DNA from: Colocasia esculenta
Taxonomy: Eukaryota > Streptophyta > Magnoliopsida > Alismatales > Araceae
Direction of reading: 5' to 3'
DNA: 64,000 nucleotides
NCBI GenBank assembly: GCA_014218235.1
Contig: JACBKR010000782.1
Location: 1 to 64,000, forward strand
The position numbers were made by a program, and so were the translations under genes. Positions 32,330 through 44,229 of this stretch are shown in pieces; position 1 is the first letter of the stretch; every line of letters starts with the position of its first letter. A model generated the notes under the pieces. That model ran no database searches and was not told the DNA's origin. It was given only the letters and a program-made list of their open reading frames with translations.

Positions 32330-34640
32330 TCATCTTCTTCGATTCCACCAGTCTGGTATCTTCAGTCTTCCACTACGATGGATGGCAAGGTTTACTGCAG
32401 GGAGTTTGTGCCTCACCTGCCTCCATAACATGTTTACAGCATCACCTTTCTTTGGCGGATACTGGAACTCATAGTGATGAGAGATGTTTTTCAGCCGCAT
32501 CCACATGCCAATCCACTTCTCCTTCGGGATCCGCCTCAGTTGGCTTATCATGTAACCTGGTTTCAAAGCCTCTTCGACAGAGAAGAAGACTGAGAAATCA
32601 TGGTAGTCAATCTCATCTTCGTAAGGGAGTTCAATCCGATCACTCACAACGACGGGGACACAGTGGCTGACAATTGCATCAAAGAGACGGCAAGAGGAAG
32701 GTGTGTCCCCCGCAGGATGCAGACAGAACTTTGACGAACGCATCCCTTGAGTAGACTGCAAGGGCAGAGCAATGAGTATCAGATGTGGTAAGCCAAGAAA
32801 CAAACAGTTTTATAGATGTTCTTGAAGGAAACACTCAAGAAAATAAGAAGATAATGCAATTAGGAAGATGTAGACGTTGAAGTTATTATCAACGAACGGG
32901 TTTAAAAGTGTTGCCAAATAAATCCAATCACAAACTTTACATCAAAGCTACTTGGAGCTCATTTTGATCCCCAAGGATATGACAATCATACTGGTAGCAA
33001 TGAGAAACTGAATTGCAGCAGGCATTTCCAAAGAGAAAGCAAACACTCAGAAGGCTGGAAATATCGGGATCGTAGTTCCGTGCAATCATCACTAGCATAA
33101 GTAAAAAAAGCCAATAGATTCCGAACTTGGTCACAATCTCAATACAAACCACATTCGTTTTATAGGTAACAAATTTGGTTTTCTACACACCCACCAGCAA
33201 ACATTGTCTGCATATACTTTGTTACATCCTTTGGACTACTAATCATGAAACTAAAGCTTAGCAAGGCCCTTTTTTGTTTGGGAATGAAGACTCACCAAGT
33301 ACGGCATAAACTACCAGAACATGTAACGAATGACAACAAAACAACTTACCGCCTTGATGCCTCCCCCCGTCGCAAAGCTTTCTTCATAACACACATCAGG
33401 GTGGCCTCTCAAAATCTTGGTCAATCTCGAACGAACAATTCCCTCCTAAGTAGTACAAAGATAGACAATCCTAATGAGAAAGCAGCTTCATTTTTCATAA
33501 GAATCTATTCATTTTAACAGAAATAAGCAAATCACATACATACATCTTTCCTCACAGTTCTCCCCCGGAAGAATAAGAGCGTCGGCCGGGATTCGAATGG
33601 GTCTGGGGGGTTGTCATCCACAAACGAATGCACGACATGAACATATGGGGCCACAATATCCTTCCCCAGGAAGGACATGCTTCTCGGGTACCGCCCAAAA
33701 TCTGCAACCACAAGAATAGATGCGTTCACCTGCTCCCGGAGAAACCTGAAAGCATTCGGGTGGTGCATGGGAATTACATGGTCTCGCCCCCCAGAACGCT
33801 GCCAATACTTGGACCCTCTCAGCAACTCCAGCATCTCCACCTGTCAACAATGGAATCAAATGATATTTAATGCAATGACACACAAAACGCCCTCGACAGT
33901 GTCCGGTCAGAACATCGTACAGACACTCCAGACAAAAGTGCTTCTTCTTCGGATGTGAAAAGACCTAGAACACAACCAATCCATGGACTTAATCCGATCA
34001 ACAAATGTGACCGAACCAGTTGCTCAAAATCTGAACTTGCTTTTCTTCTGAATTTTCATTAAGAAACCTCCGAAATTGGCAACTTGCACATTCGCAAGAA
34101 AGCTCGGCACCGACACGTTTCAAGCCAGGTTACAGCTCAGAAGTGAACCTGCAGCTGCCGGTCGATCTCGGTGTCAGGATCCGTCATGTTGTGGCCGTGG
34201 GTGTTGAAGCTGAGCGAGGAGAAGAACGGCACGAAGAACGCGTCCGCCTCGTCCCCATCCGCGACCCTCAACGCCTCCGCCTCCGCCTCCCTCTCCGCCA
34301 GCAGCGACGCCATCATCCAGTACTCCACGCTGTGCTGCTTCTTCAGCCCCGAGTTCTGCGGCCACGGCGGGAGAGACGCCCGATCCACCGGCGCCATCTC
34401 GGCGCCCTCCCGGCGGCGCCGCCCCAGCATACCGACGTTGAACCGGCGGGGCAGATCGTACATGTAGACCCTGAGCGGGGGTGGGCGGGTGCGGATCTCC
34501 GGCGAGGCGGCACATCCAGCGGACTGGGGGAGGGAGAAGGCGGGGAAGCGGGAGGTGAGATCGGCGGGGGAGAGGAAGACGAAGAAGAAGAGGAGGGAGG
34601 AGAAGATGCCTATGACGGCCAGAAGGGTCTTGCCCACCAT
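32330..34640 (-). CDS. GT47 exostosin-family glycosyltransferase, ARAD-like (probable arabinosyltransferase)
   Basis: Four exons on the minus strand, all joined in phase 0: 34640-34149, 33840-33544, 33445-33350, 32755-32330; introns of 308, 98 and 594 bp, each GT-AG. The product is 436 residues, close to the 450-470 usual for ARAD proteins. Residues 7-24 form a hydrophobic signal anchor, as expected for a type II Golgi membrane protein. The exostosin domain spans about residues 55-390: RVYMYDLPRRFNVGML, EYWMMASLL, ADAFFVPFFSSLSFN, SGGRDHVIPMHHPNAFRFL, ILVVADFGRYP, RPTLLFFRGR, FCLHPAGDTPSSCRLFDAI and PVVVSDRIELPYEDEIDY. ARAD1 and ARAD2 act in the arabinan side chains of pectin in Arabidopsis; assigning that substrate here rests on similarity alone. 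The start ATG has a G at +4. Exon 1 is strikingly GC-rich, the others are not. No internal stops or frameshifts. Confidence 0.93.
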
Positions 34641-34876
34641 GGCTGCTGCTGCTGCTCTCTCTAGTTCCTCCTCCGCCGCCGCCGCGTTCTCCCCTTTCTC
34701 TTTCTCTCTCTAGATGGCATCACTCTTCTCCGACCGTGGTCGCTGTTGTTCTGGCGGAGCTCTCCTCCGTGTCCGTGGTGCGAAGAGGAACGGACAGCTA
34801 TCTTTGCTTTGCCTTCGCCTTTTGCCCTTTTTGTGTGATGGGTGGATGGTGGGAGCAATGAATACGTGTGATATCT
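34641..34876 (-). promoter_or_regulatory. 5' leader and proximal promoter region of the GT47 gene
   Basis: Immediately upstream of the ATG the minus strand has GCAGCAGCAGCAGCC and GA-rich runs (GAGAGAGAAAGAGAAAGG) typical of plant 5' untranslated regions. No clear TATA box was seen before the duplicated GC-rich block at 34881. Confidence 0.5.
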
Positions 34877-34880
34877 GTGG

Positions 34881-35005
34881 TGGGGAGGGGAGTTTACTTC
34901 ACCAGGGACCATGGTTCGCCCGTGCCGCCCCGGTTTGTGGGGAGGGGAGTTTACTTCACCAGGGACCATGGTTCGCCCGTGCCGCCCAAACCGGGGCGGC
35001 ACGGG
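34881..35005. repeat. 50-bp direct duplication plus 18-bp inverted repeat
   Basis: Two identical 50-bp copies (34881-34930 and 34938-34987, beginning TGGGGAGGGGAGTTTAC) separated by 7 bp. The end of copy 1 with its spacer (CCCGTGCCGCCCCGGTTT, 34919-34936) is the exact reverse complement of 34988-35005. The block lies about 250 bp upstream of the GT47 start codon. Confidence 0.9.
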
Positions 35006-35048
35006 CGTACCGTACCGTGCCCGGGCGCCAGCGGCACCCGGGCACGGT

Positions 35049-35073
35049 CGGGTCACCCCATTGGGGTGACCCG
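35049..35073. repeat. perfect palindrome with 12-bp arms
   Basis: CGGGTCACCCCA, a central T, TGGGGTGACCCG. It directly follows a GC-rich segment rich in GTACCGTACCG and CCCGGGC words and precedes an abrupt change to AT-rich DNA at 35080. Confidence 0.9.
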
Positions 35074-35084
35074 GGTTAAATTTT

Positions 35085-36200
35085 TTTTTTTCATAATTTT
35101 TTTATATTAGGTATATTAAAATGATGTAAATGGTGTTCAATTAAGATAAAAATTTAAACATAAGTTAATTAAGAGATGATATAAATTATAGTAATTTTAG
35201 TTTAATTTTTTTAATTATTTTTTTATCAAGTAAAAATTATCTCAAAAATTAATAAATCGACTTAATCTCAACATTTAAGGGGTCTAATGGTGTTTAATTG
35301 AGATAAAATTTTAAACATAAGCTAATTAATATGTGATACAAATTGTAATAATTTTAGTTTAATTTTCTAAATTAATTTTTTGTCAAGTAAAAATTGTCCC
35401 AAAATCATTAGGTCGACCTAATTTCTACATCTATGCATCAATAACTCATGATATTTATATTTTTATAATCAGTACATTTTTTAGTAATTATGATGACTTC
35501 ATATTTGACTTTATTTTCGAAACCAAATGCCGTCCCGTTGAAGTACGCGCACAGAGAGTTCGTCGTACTGCGACAAACTCTGTCTGCACTTAAGTGGTCT
35601 AATTAGTGTCTAATTGAGATAAAATTTCAAACATAAACTAATTAAGAGATGATATAAATTATAGTAATTTTATTAATATCTAAGATTAATTAACATTAAT
35701 AAATGATAGCCAATGCCATACTCAGAAGTGCGCGCTCCGACAAGACGACATCAAAAAATTGTAACGAAAATAAATTTTGAGAACACCATAATTTTTAGAA
35801 AAATATGATGATATCAGAAATGTAAATATCCAGAATTGTTAACGTACGAATTTCGATATTAAGCCGATGCAACTATTTTCCGGATGATTTTTCACCCAGT
35901 ATAAAATAAATGTTAAAAATTAAACTAAAATCACTATAATTTGTAAAACTATTACATTAGTTTATAGCTAAAATTTCAACACAAATGGACATTATTTGAA
36001 TGAGTTACAAGGTACAGAATGAGCTTCAACACAATATGTCAATTTTCCACCGTATCTCAACGGTACGGTTCGATACGTACCGTACCACGGAGAATACGGT
36101 ACGGTCGATCCGGTCGGTACGACGAACCTTGCCAGGGACCGGGGAGCTTTGTCTTAAATTTAGATTAGTTTTTTTTTTGGGTTTTTACTAAAATAATTAT
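35085..36200. repeat. AT-rich dispersed repeat, three tandem segments, and GTACCGTACC block
   Basis: Three related segments (about 35120-35280, 35281-35580, 35590-35700) share words such as TTAATTGAGATAAAATTT, AACATAAGCTAATTAA and GATATAAATTATAGTAATTT. The same family occurs in opposite orientation at about 38940-39090 and 39235-39510. At 36060-36130 there is a GC-richer block of CGGTACGGT/GTACCGTACC words, echoed at 34990-35040, 38700-38770, 39120-39210 and 39560-39620. No gene. Confidence 0.65.
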
Positions 36201-37024
36201 ATTTTATTATTAAAACAGTTATATTATATATATATATATATATAAAATAATCACCAAATTTACCGTCTCGGCAAATTAATAATCAAGCTACCTAGTACTG
36301 AGAGGTATATCGGTCTTGACAACATTGATATCGATATCAACATACGATATTGATGTCAATATTCTCAAAATCACCACCGTCGAAATTTAAAGTCTTCTCC
36401 CGTGATCCCCTCGTGATGCATCACAAGGAAGATAGACTCGATTTTTTTCCCTTTGAAATAGTGTCGACTTTGCCTTTAGGCTCTTCGATCTTTGTTATAA
36501 CGGTCACTAGTTTGCTGACATAACAAGTTTGATGATTATTTTAAAAAATGTTTAATAAATGTGACTATTTTAATAATTTAATATAATTATTTTTAATAAA
36601 AACCTTTTTTTTATAAATGTTGTCTTCAACTTTATTAAAGTTTAACAAAAAGATGTCCAATTTTATGTTCTCGAGTTTGTAAAATGAATCATGACGTTCT
36701 TCTATAGGTAATGTAGAGCAGGAATTTGAACTTTAGATTATAAAAAATTTGAGAGAGATTTATTATATTTGTATATTGCACTTTAAGTAAAATATGACTA
36801 GACAATAGTTCATGTGACACCCTCACATGAGGAGTGATAAAGTGATAATCTAATTGTTAGATGTTACGTGAGTTTGTTGCCTAGTCAGATTATACTTAAA
36901 GTGTAATATATAAGTGTAATAAATCTTTCTCCTAAAATTTTATAGATGACTTTAACGAACTGAATCACTTCCTGTGTACTCCGGCAAGATGTTAGGTAAG
37001 AGGAGATATTTAATTATTTTTAAT
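36201..37024. other. AT-rich intergenic sequence without a gene
   Basis: Only a short (TA)n tract at about 36227-36244 and AT-rich unique sequence; no open frame with coding character on either strand. Confidence 0.6.
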
Positions 37025-38130
37025 AGACTAGATTAAATTAATATTAAGTATTTTAACAATTCCATAATCTTAGTCTTAACTATTAAAATTTGAATAGATT
37101 AAGTGAAATATTACAAAATCTTATAATTTAGTCATGTTTTCCTACTATAGGGTTAAAGAGAAACATATAAAGTATACACCAACAAACTCTGTAGTAAAAT
37201 ATCCAAACAACTAAAGAGATAAAGTACATCAAAGAGTTTATTCTAGAGGAAAACTTGTTGTACATTCAAAGTTACAATTTTTTTTTTATTTCTTAAAAAA
37301 TGCTTTAGAGTCTGCATAGGTACATGTTTATACGAGTTACTACTTCTTTGGGACTTGTTAAATATGCCAGATATCTAGCTATGAATTGGCTGTCCAAACT
37401 GTGACGTCAACCTCAGTAGGTGTTGAGATCATTATATATTTAAAAATGAAAGATCGCCACACATTAAGAGGATGTGTAAAACTTGGAATGTGTAATAAAT
37501 CTTATTTTTAACAAGTTGCAAATGCAATGACTTGAACTCTATATGATTCAAAACTTTAGAAAATAAACAAACCACATTGTCGTTCTTTCCTCTCTTTCCA
37601 GCGAAAGAGAATCCAATACCATTTCTTTTCGTCCATAATAAATGGACAGGGTACGATTAGATTTTTTTAACTAAAAAGCATAATAATTAACTCTGGAGAG
37701 AGACTGTTGGATAGTTTGGAGAGATCTAAAAATTAGACGGTAATTTAAGACTATTAGGGTGGAACTTACAATGGAGAATCAGAAGGTCATGAGATTGAGA
37801 TTCTTAAGAGAACTCTCTGATATTTAAATTAGATCCCGACAAGAGTTAAAATAAGAGAATGAATGATTTGAAATTGCTCCCACGTATGTTGTGTGAAGTA
37901 TTTCACATATCTCTAATCGAAGAGTTTAATCCTCTTGATTTTATGTGGGTCGAGTCTCCCCATTGATCTCATGTGACGTGTCTACAGATATGGCGATGAT
38001 CGTGAACCTCTGCCCTAATCATGATGAAGCTCTCGATGCACAAAATTTAACGGATCTCTCTCGATCATACGCATACAATTAATCTCACTGGTTACGAGTA
38101 GGGAGCCTTCAATACATAATATTAAGACTA
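37025..38130 (+). repeat. segmental duplication, copy 1
   Basis: About 1.1 kb repeated in the same orientation at 38268-38530 plus 39940-40790. Shared landmarks include ATTTTAACAATTCCATAAT, AGGATGTGTAAAACTTGGAA and GTTGTGTGAAGTATTTCACA. Moderately diverged. It contains no convincing gene; its nature (old element or plain duplication) is open. Confidence 0.75.
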
Positions 38131-39533
38131 TTTTTTAAAATAGTACTTATAGTAAAAAAAATTCTTCAATTCTAGATCTTGGCTCATTTGACTAATCACA
38201 TGAGCTGTGTTTGTCACATCACCCTGAAATATGCATCACTTATATTGATATACAAAGGATCTATTAATATTGAGTATTTTAACAATTCCATAATCTTCAT
38301 CTTAACTATTAAAATTTGAATAGATTAAGTGAAATATTAAAAAGACAAACTTATAACTTAGTCATGTTTTCCTATTATATGGTTAAAAAAAGAAACATAT
38401 AAAGTATAAACCAACAAACGTGGTAGTAAAATATCAAAACAACTCAAGAGTTAAAGTACATCAAATAGTTTATTTTAAAGGAAAAACTTGTTACACATTC
38501 AAACCTAATTTTTTTTTTTGTTAATTTCCTTTGAAAAAAGCTTGGAAAAGTTATATATATACCCTTAAAATCTTATATATTTAACAATATACTTCCAAAA
38601 TTTAACTATTATATTATATACCCCCACATTGAAAGAAAATATCATATATGCTCCTATCATTTCATTCCATTTATTTAACTCAACCATAGTTAAATTAAGA
38701 GCATGGTTTGTCGTACCACGTGGATCAACCGTGCCGCATTCTCCGTGGCACGGTACGATATTGTACTATACCATACTATTAAAATACGATGGGAAAAAGG
38801 TTAGTTTGATTTTTTTATTTTGTGAATTGATCAATATTTAAAATGAGTAAATTTCAAAAGAAAATGAGCAAAATATTAAAATATCACATAAACAGATTAA
38901 AAATATAAGTCATTGTATTCCAACACGACTTTGATTGTGCGCATCTCAATAGGACGACATTTGATTCAAAAATAAAGTCAAATATGAAGTTATCATAATT
39001 ATTAAAAAATATGATGATTCTAAAAACATAAATATTAGGAATTATTGATGTATAAATATTGGGATTAAGTAGATCTAATAATTTTTGGGATAATTTTACT
39101 TGATAAAAAAAAGAGGGGGGAACCGACCGTGGCATGGTACAGGTCGATCATACCGCCATGATACGTGGCGATACAGATCGGTCGTACCGTCATGATATGC
39201 AGTAGTATAACCAACTCTGATTCCGACATGACTTTGATTGTGTGCACCTTAATAGGACGTCATTTAATTTTAAAAATAAAGTCAAATATGAAGTCATCAT
39301 AATTATCAAAAAATATACTGATTTTAAAAACATAAATATTAAGAATTATTGATGTATAGATATTGAGATTAAATCGACTTAATAATTTTTGAGATAATTT
39401 TTATTGGACTAAAAATTAATTAAAAAAATTATACTAAAATTATCATAATTTATATCATCTCTCAATTAGCTTATGTTTAAAATTTCATCTCAATTAGATA
39501 TCATTTAGAGCTTTTAGATATATAAGATGTGGT

Positions 39534-39549
39534 GGGGGGGGGGGGGGGG
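39534..39549 (+). repeat. poly(G) tract, 16 bp
   Basis: An uninterrupted run of 16 G after GTGGT, followed by AGATGGG. Long enough to form a G-quadruplex and prone to length error in assembly. Confidence 0.9.
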
Positions 39550-39869
39550 AGATGGGAGAACCGAAGAGCCATGGCACGGTATGACACAACCGTGCCACCG
39601 CAGTCCGTGACGACACGACCAACCGTGATTAAGAGGAGAAAATGATTCAGATGCCGCCTTCTCTTGCCCTCGCCTGAGCCAATCTCTCTTCTTTCAAGGG
39701 TATTTATATCTTTTTGCCTCTATTTTGACAGTTTTGTCCAGTTGAAAATAGAATATTCTTCAGGTTCTTATGATCAATTAACCATAAATATATAACCGAT
39801 ATTTTCTTTCAATTTGAGTGGTATCCAATCTAATAATTAGATTTTGAGGTATATCGCTAAATGTGGAAG

Positions 39870-39875
<6 letters not shown>

Positions 39876-39931
<56 letters not shown>
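39876..39931. repeat. (AT)n microsatellite
   Basis: About 27 AT dinucleotides at the right end of the TIR insertion. Confidence 0.95.
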
Positions 39932-39932
<1 letters not shown>

Positions 39933-40790
39933 CAAAAAACTTTTAAGAGTCTGCATGAGGTACATGTTTATATGAGTTACTTCATTCGAACCTATTGAAT
40001 ATGCATATCTAGCTATGAATTAGCTGTCCAAACTATGATGTCTACTAGGTGTTGAGATCATTATTCATTTAAAAATAAACAGTCGCCAGACATTAAAAGG
40101 ATGTGTAAAACTTGGAATGTGTAATAAATTTTATTTTTAACAAGTTGCCAATGCAATGACTTTAACTTTATATGTTTCAAAATTTTAGAAATTAAATAAA
40201 CCATATTGTGGTTCTTTCCTCTCTTTTCATCACTTACTCAAAGATCCAATACAATTTTTTTTCGTCAAGAATAAATGGCTAGGATACTTTATCCCTCTTT
40301 TTTTTTTCTTTTACTAAAAAGTGTAAATATCAACTATGTAGAGACTCGATCTCAGATCCATAACGAACCGTTGGATAGCTTGGGGAGATTGAAAAACTAG
40401 ACAGCGATCTACTGCTGCGAGGGTGGGACCTGCAAAGAGAAGTAGAGAATCAGTAGATCCTAGAATTGAGATTATCGAGACAACTCTCTAATGTCTAAGT
40501 TAGATCCCGAGAAGAGTTAGAACAACATGATGAACGACTCGAGATCTCTCCCACGAGTGTTGTGTGAAGTATTTCACATAACTCTTGTCTAAGACATTTT
40601 CTTTTGATTTTATGTGGGTCGAGTCTTTCTATTGGTCTCATGAGACATGTCTACAGGCATGAAGATGATTCTGGACCTCTATCCTACTCATGATGAAGCT
40701 CTCGATACGTAGGACCTAGCATGTCTCCCTTAGTCATACACAAACCATCTCGTTGGCCATGAGTGGGGGAACCCTCAAGTCATCCCTCCA

Positions 40791-41164
40791 TATGTACTCC
40801 ATGCCCTGGCGTTGACGCGGGGTTACAGGGATGACGTGGGCTATGCCTCCTTGGCACATGCACAAAATGTTGCTCAATGTAGGTAGATGTCATCATGCTT
40901 CAACATTTTTTTATTACATCTTGACGTGGAATATCAGAGCATGCAATTATAATCGTTTGTATGTATCGAGTCAGAGCAAGTACTAAAGGAAATAACAACA
41001 TTCTATAGGGACAATAATCAAATTTGTCATGTAATGAAGAACTACAATTTTATTGATATCGAAAAGACATTAATTATTATTACATCAATCTTTCCATAAT
41101 TATTACATCAATCCTCTATGTCTATTACATAGGGCCCATCTTGACTATTACATTGACTAGAAAT
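40791..41164. other. intergenic sequence without a gene
   Basis: Unique AT-rich sequence with repeated ATTACATCAAT words near 41080-41110. Nothing recognisable. Confidence 0.6.
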
Positions 41165-43107
41165 TGTTGGCCCTTGACGGCACAACAGAAGGGGAGTTGA
41201 ATGAGTGCTACACAATCAATACTTAAAAACAAGACTTTTGGTGCAAAAGCGTTAGTTAAAAAGTAAGTGCAGTGAACAAATAAGCAAGAAACAAATAAGG
41301 CAATCACACGCAAATAATTTATCCTAGTTCAGCTTATCTCAAATGGAAGATCTACGTCCAGTCCCCAAGTAACTCTTGGAATTTCACTAAACGAAGTACA
41401 ATCCCCCCAAAGATATATAACCCCCAACACAGCTGATCATCTTCTCTTTCCGGGTAAGAAGGAAACCCACTTCTTTTACAGGCTCAAAAGCAAACCTACT
41501 AGTACAAATCTCAACATGGTTCTTCCCTTCTCCACAAGGGGAAAGCTGAATACAATCCCTCAGTTGGACAAACCACCCAAGACCCTAGTTGGTCTTCCCT
41601 TAACACAATGGGAACAACTTGTCTTTCTTAAGAAAAGAAAGAACAGGTCGTTGAGATCAAGTTCAAGAGAAAAAGAACTTTGACACTCTTGATCTCGACA
41701 ACAACTTGAGAGCTAAAAGATAAGAAAGAAGCTCATACTCTCAAGTACACAGACTCTCTCAGAGTTACAATGACACATAGAGAGAGATCAAAAAGAGAGG
41801 AGGTGTGAATGCTTTTCAACTTCAGAAGAATTTCTGCTTAGGCTCAGCTTGGTGTCTTGTTCCTACTTATTCAAAGTCTCCATCTTCTTATACACCCTTT
41901 TTGAAGAAGATCGTTGAGGAGAGCCGATGGAGCTCCTCCTCCTCCTCCTTCTTCTATTGTTGCTCTCCTTCTATCTAACGACTTCTTCTTGAGTCTAACA
42001 GATGCTTCAGACTTTCTTTTATCCTGTGAACATTTATTGCTAGGAAGAGGATAGTGAGAAAGAAAGATGTTAGTTAGCCCATATTTCCTGCTAACATCCT
42101 ATTGTGTTAGGTACAAGCTTTCTATCTTAGCAGGAAAGAAGGAGACCTTGAGACATGCAAAAATGTAGCTTCAATTAGGGAAATAATAAGTTAAGGATAT
42201 GAAGGAGATTTGAAATTTCATTGCACGCAAAAGGGAAAAGATATCAGTAATTGGAACATGAAACCTTTAAATCCAATGTAGCACTCATGACATGTTCAGT
42301 AATTGATGTAATGTTCATGAGTTACTCAGTAATCAATATAAGTATTGGTCACTTAGTTCACCAATCGATGTGTTTGAAGTCAAATAAACACCAATCAAAA
42401 TGAATATAACAATAATCGATGTGTTTGAAGTTAGATAAACACCAATCGTAATGAATATAACAACAATCAGAATGATTGTTCACCAATTGGAACACTTATA
42501 AACCAATTGGAATAATAATTGAACATTTGTTCACCAATCGAAACATTCATAATACCAATCGATAAGATATTAAACCTTTGTTTAAAAATCACCAATCGTA
42601 ATGTTATAAAGTAAGTGTTCATCAATGGATAGATCCTTTTGTTCTCCAATTAGAAGAACACTTCAACATCAATCAATATAAGGCTTTTGTTCAGTAATCA
42701 GTATAAAGCTTTTATTCTCCAACCGATAGAAGACTTAAACAACAATCGATAGAAAATTTGTTTTCCAATCTTTAGAGACTTTGTTCTCCAATCAATAGAG
42801 ATTTTGTTCTCTAATCAATAGAGACTTGTTCTCCAAGCAATAGAACATTGTTCTCCAATCGATAGAGACTTTGTTCTTCAATCGATATAGACTTATTCTC
42901 CAATCAATAGAATATTGTTCTTCAATTGATATGAAATTTTAGTGCAAATCTTTAAGCAATAGAAATTGTTATTTCTTGGACATAAATAATCATGAAAAAT
43001 ATTATTAAATATATTCATAATATTCATGAGGTAAAATTATTATTATGATGTTCATGAATTTAGTTATCACCAAAATATAGGGATAAATATATGTGCGTGG
43101 TTCAACA
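41165..43107 (-). mobile_element. solo LTR, Sirevirus-type, third family member
   Basis: About 1.94 kb with TGTTGGCCC and GGTTCAACA ends (TGTTG...CAACA) and an apparent 5-bp target duplication with one mismatch (GAAAT before, GAAAC after). On the minus strand it starts with a TTTTGGTGATAACTAAATT segment and ends with an ACTCCCCTTCTGTTG segment, like the other Sirevirus-type LTRs. It shares the 'CAATCACAC...TATCCTAGTTC' and 'TCTACGTCCAGTCC' block with 24990-25060. No internal region is present, hence a solo LTR. The ends may be off by one or two bases. Confidence 0.75.
42285..42940. repeat. CAATCGATAGAGA minisatellite inside the solo LTR
   Basis: About 30 degenerate units of roughly 20 bp with CCAATCGATAGAGACTTTGTT as the clearest form on the right and CACCAATCGATGTGTTTGAAG on the left. 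It occupies the same relative position as the CGTTACGA arrays in the other two LTRs but has an unrelated sequence. Confidence 0.85.
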
Positions 43108-44229
43108 GAAACTAAAGCAAAACTCAAATGACTCTAATACTAGCTTTTCTAAGATAATTGGGATGCTCTTCACTCATGACTATCCAATGTATCTCTTAGT
43201 CTTGATTATACACGAATTAAAGTAGAGTGAGTGAAATGTTCCATAAGATTTATATCTCTAGTTCAGGTATCTTTACATGATTAATGATTTAACAGATAGG
43301 ATAGACTAATGCCATGAAAACGATTAAATTGAAAGACTATAGATGCATAGATAATGGGCAAGAGACATGAACAATTGAGTAGCAAGATAGAGATGGCAAT
43401 GAATGAACTCATTTACACAACAATGATAATAATTTAAAAGGTATTCATGAATATTTAACATGTAGAACAATATTAAATTGGCCATATCACATGTAAAAAC
43501 CCACATAGGCAATATATACAAGTCAAACAATATATCATGCATTCATTCACAGTTTAATTGTCCTAGATCAATCTAGCACACACTTACTTTAGTGCAATAC
43601 CACACCATAGTCAATCAACTTCCACATGCACATTCAGACACTCCTCCCAGGATCAGATAGGTCCCCATTAACGTTAGGCATTGAGGTTGTGGATCATAGA
43701 TCCCATGATATATCTAGACAATCTCTGTTTAATGAACAAACAAATTCCAATGAATAAGGTTATCTAATGAAGACATAGATTGCATGGTGTTCAAGAAATG
43801 TATGATAAGAAGAAGTTTTGGTTGTAAAATAGTTGAAATCACTTAAATCTAGTGCAAAAATATGGGCATAATGTGCTTGGGTCTAGTGGCACATTTAAAG
43901 ATGTGGCTACCAAGTTAGACACATTAAGACTAGAAATGCGGTCATCACCCTAGGCATGTTAATAACGCTGCCAGGGGGTCGGTGCATTTAGGATTGCACC
44001 TTTCTGATGATGTCACGTTTGATCAAATTGGAAAGAAATCTTGCTAAGGCCGAAAGAAATGTGTCTTGATGGCCTAACATAGTTTTAGAAGGTATTTTTT
44101 GAGTTTTTATGGTACAACCAGCTCGACAACTGTGTAAAAATCTACAGTCGGCAAAGTCTTGCAGAGGTCTTAATAAAGAAGTTTTTGTCTGATGGGAGGA
44201 ATACTAATTAACAGAGGGTTCTAACTTCA
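43108..44229. other. AT-rich sequence without a gene
   Basis: No open frame with coding character and no terminal repeats seen. The right part may belong to the LTR-like segment that ends at 46241. Confidence 0.5.

Larger units (their letters stand above)
38545..39935. mobile_element. TIR element (unclassified) inserted in duplication copy 2
   Basis: About 1.4 kb defined both by absence from the duplicate copy and by imperfect terminal inverted repeats of about 80 bp: 38567-38643 (ATTGAAAGAAAATATC at its inner end) against the reverse complement of 39798-39875. No transposase is visible. Inside are AT-rich dispersed repeats, GTACCG-type words and a G16 tract. The outer ends run into TA-rich DNA, so the exact target duplication is unclear. 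It could be a non-autonomous hAT- or Mutator-type element. Confidence 0.65.
38268..40790 (+). repeat. segmental duplication, copy 2 (split by an insertion)
   Basis: The homologue of 37025-38130. The left part (38268-38530) matches 37025-37285 and the right part (39940-40790) matches 37295-38130; the material between, about 38545-39935, is absent from copy 1 and so is an insertion. Confidence 0.75.

Noticed and set aside
32756..32803. Upstream extension of GT47 exon 4 to an ATG at 32803
   Set aside because: The acceptor at 32756/32755 joins in phase with exon 3 and gives the conserved KASTQGMRSSKF order; the extension is intron 3 sequence.
34143..34664. Plus-strand open frame of 173 codons opposite GT47 exon 1
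   Set aside because: A shadow of the GC-rich first exon; the minus-strand frame has clear homology motifs and splice sites.
39876..39931. (AT)n run as an element boundary signal
   Set aside because: Plain microsatellite expansion at a TA-rich junction; it blurs the TIR end rather than defining it.
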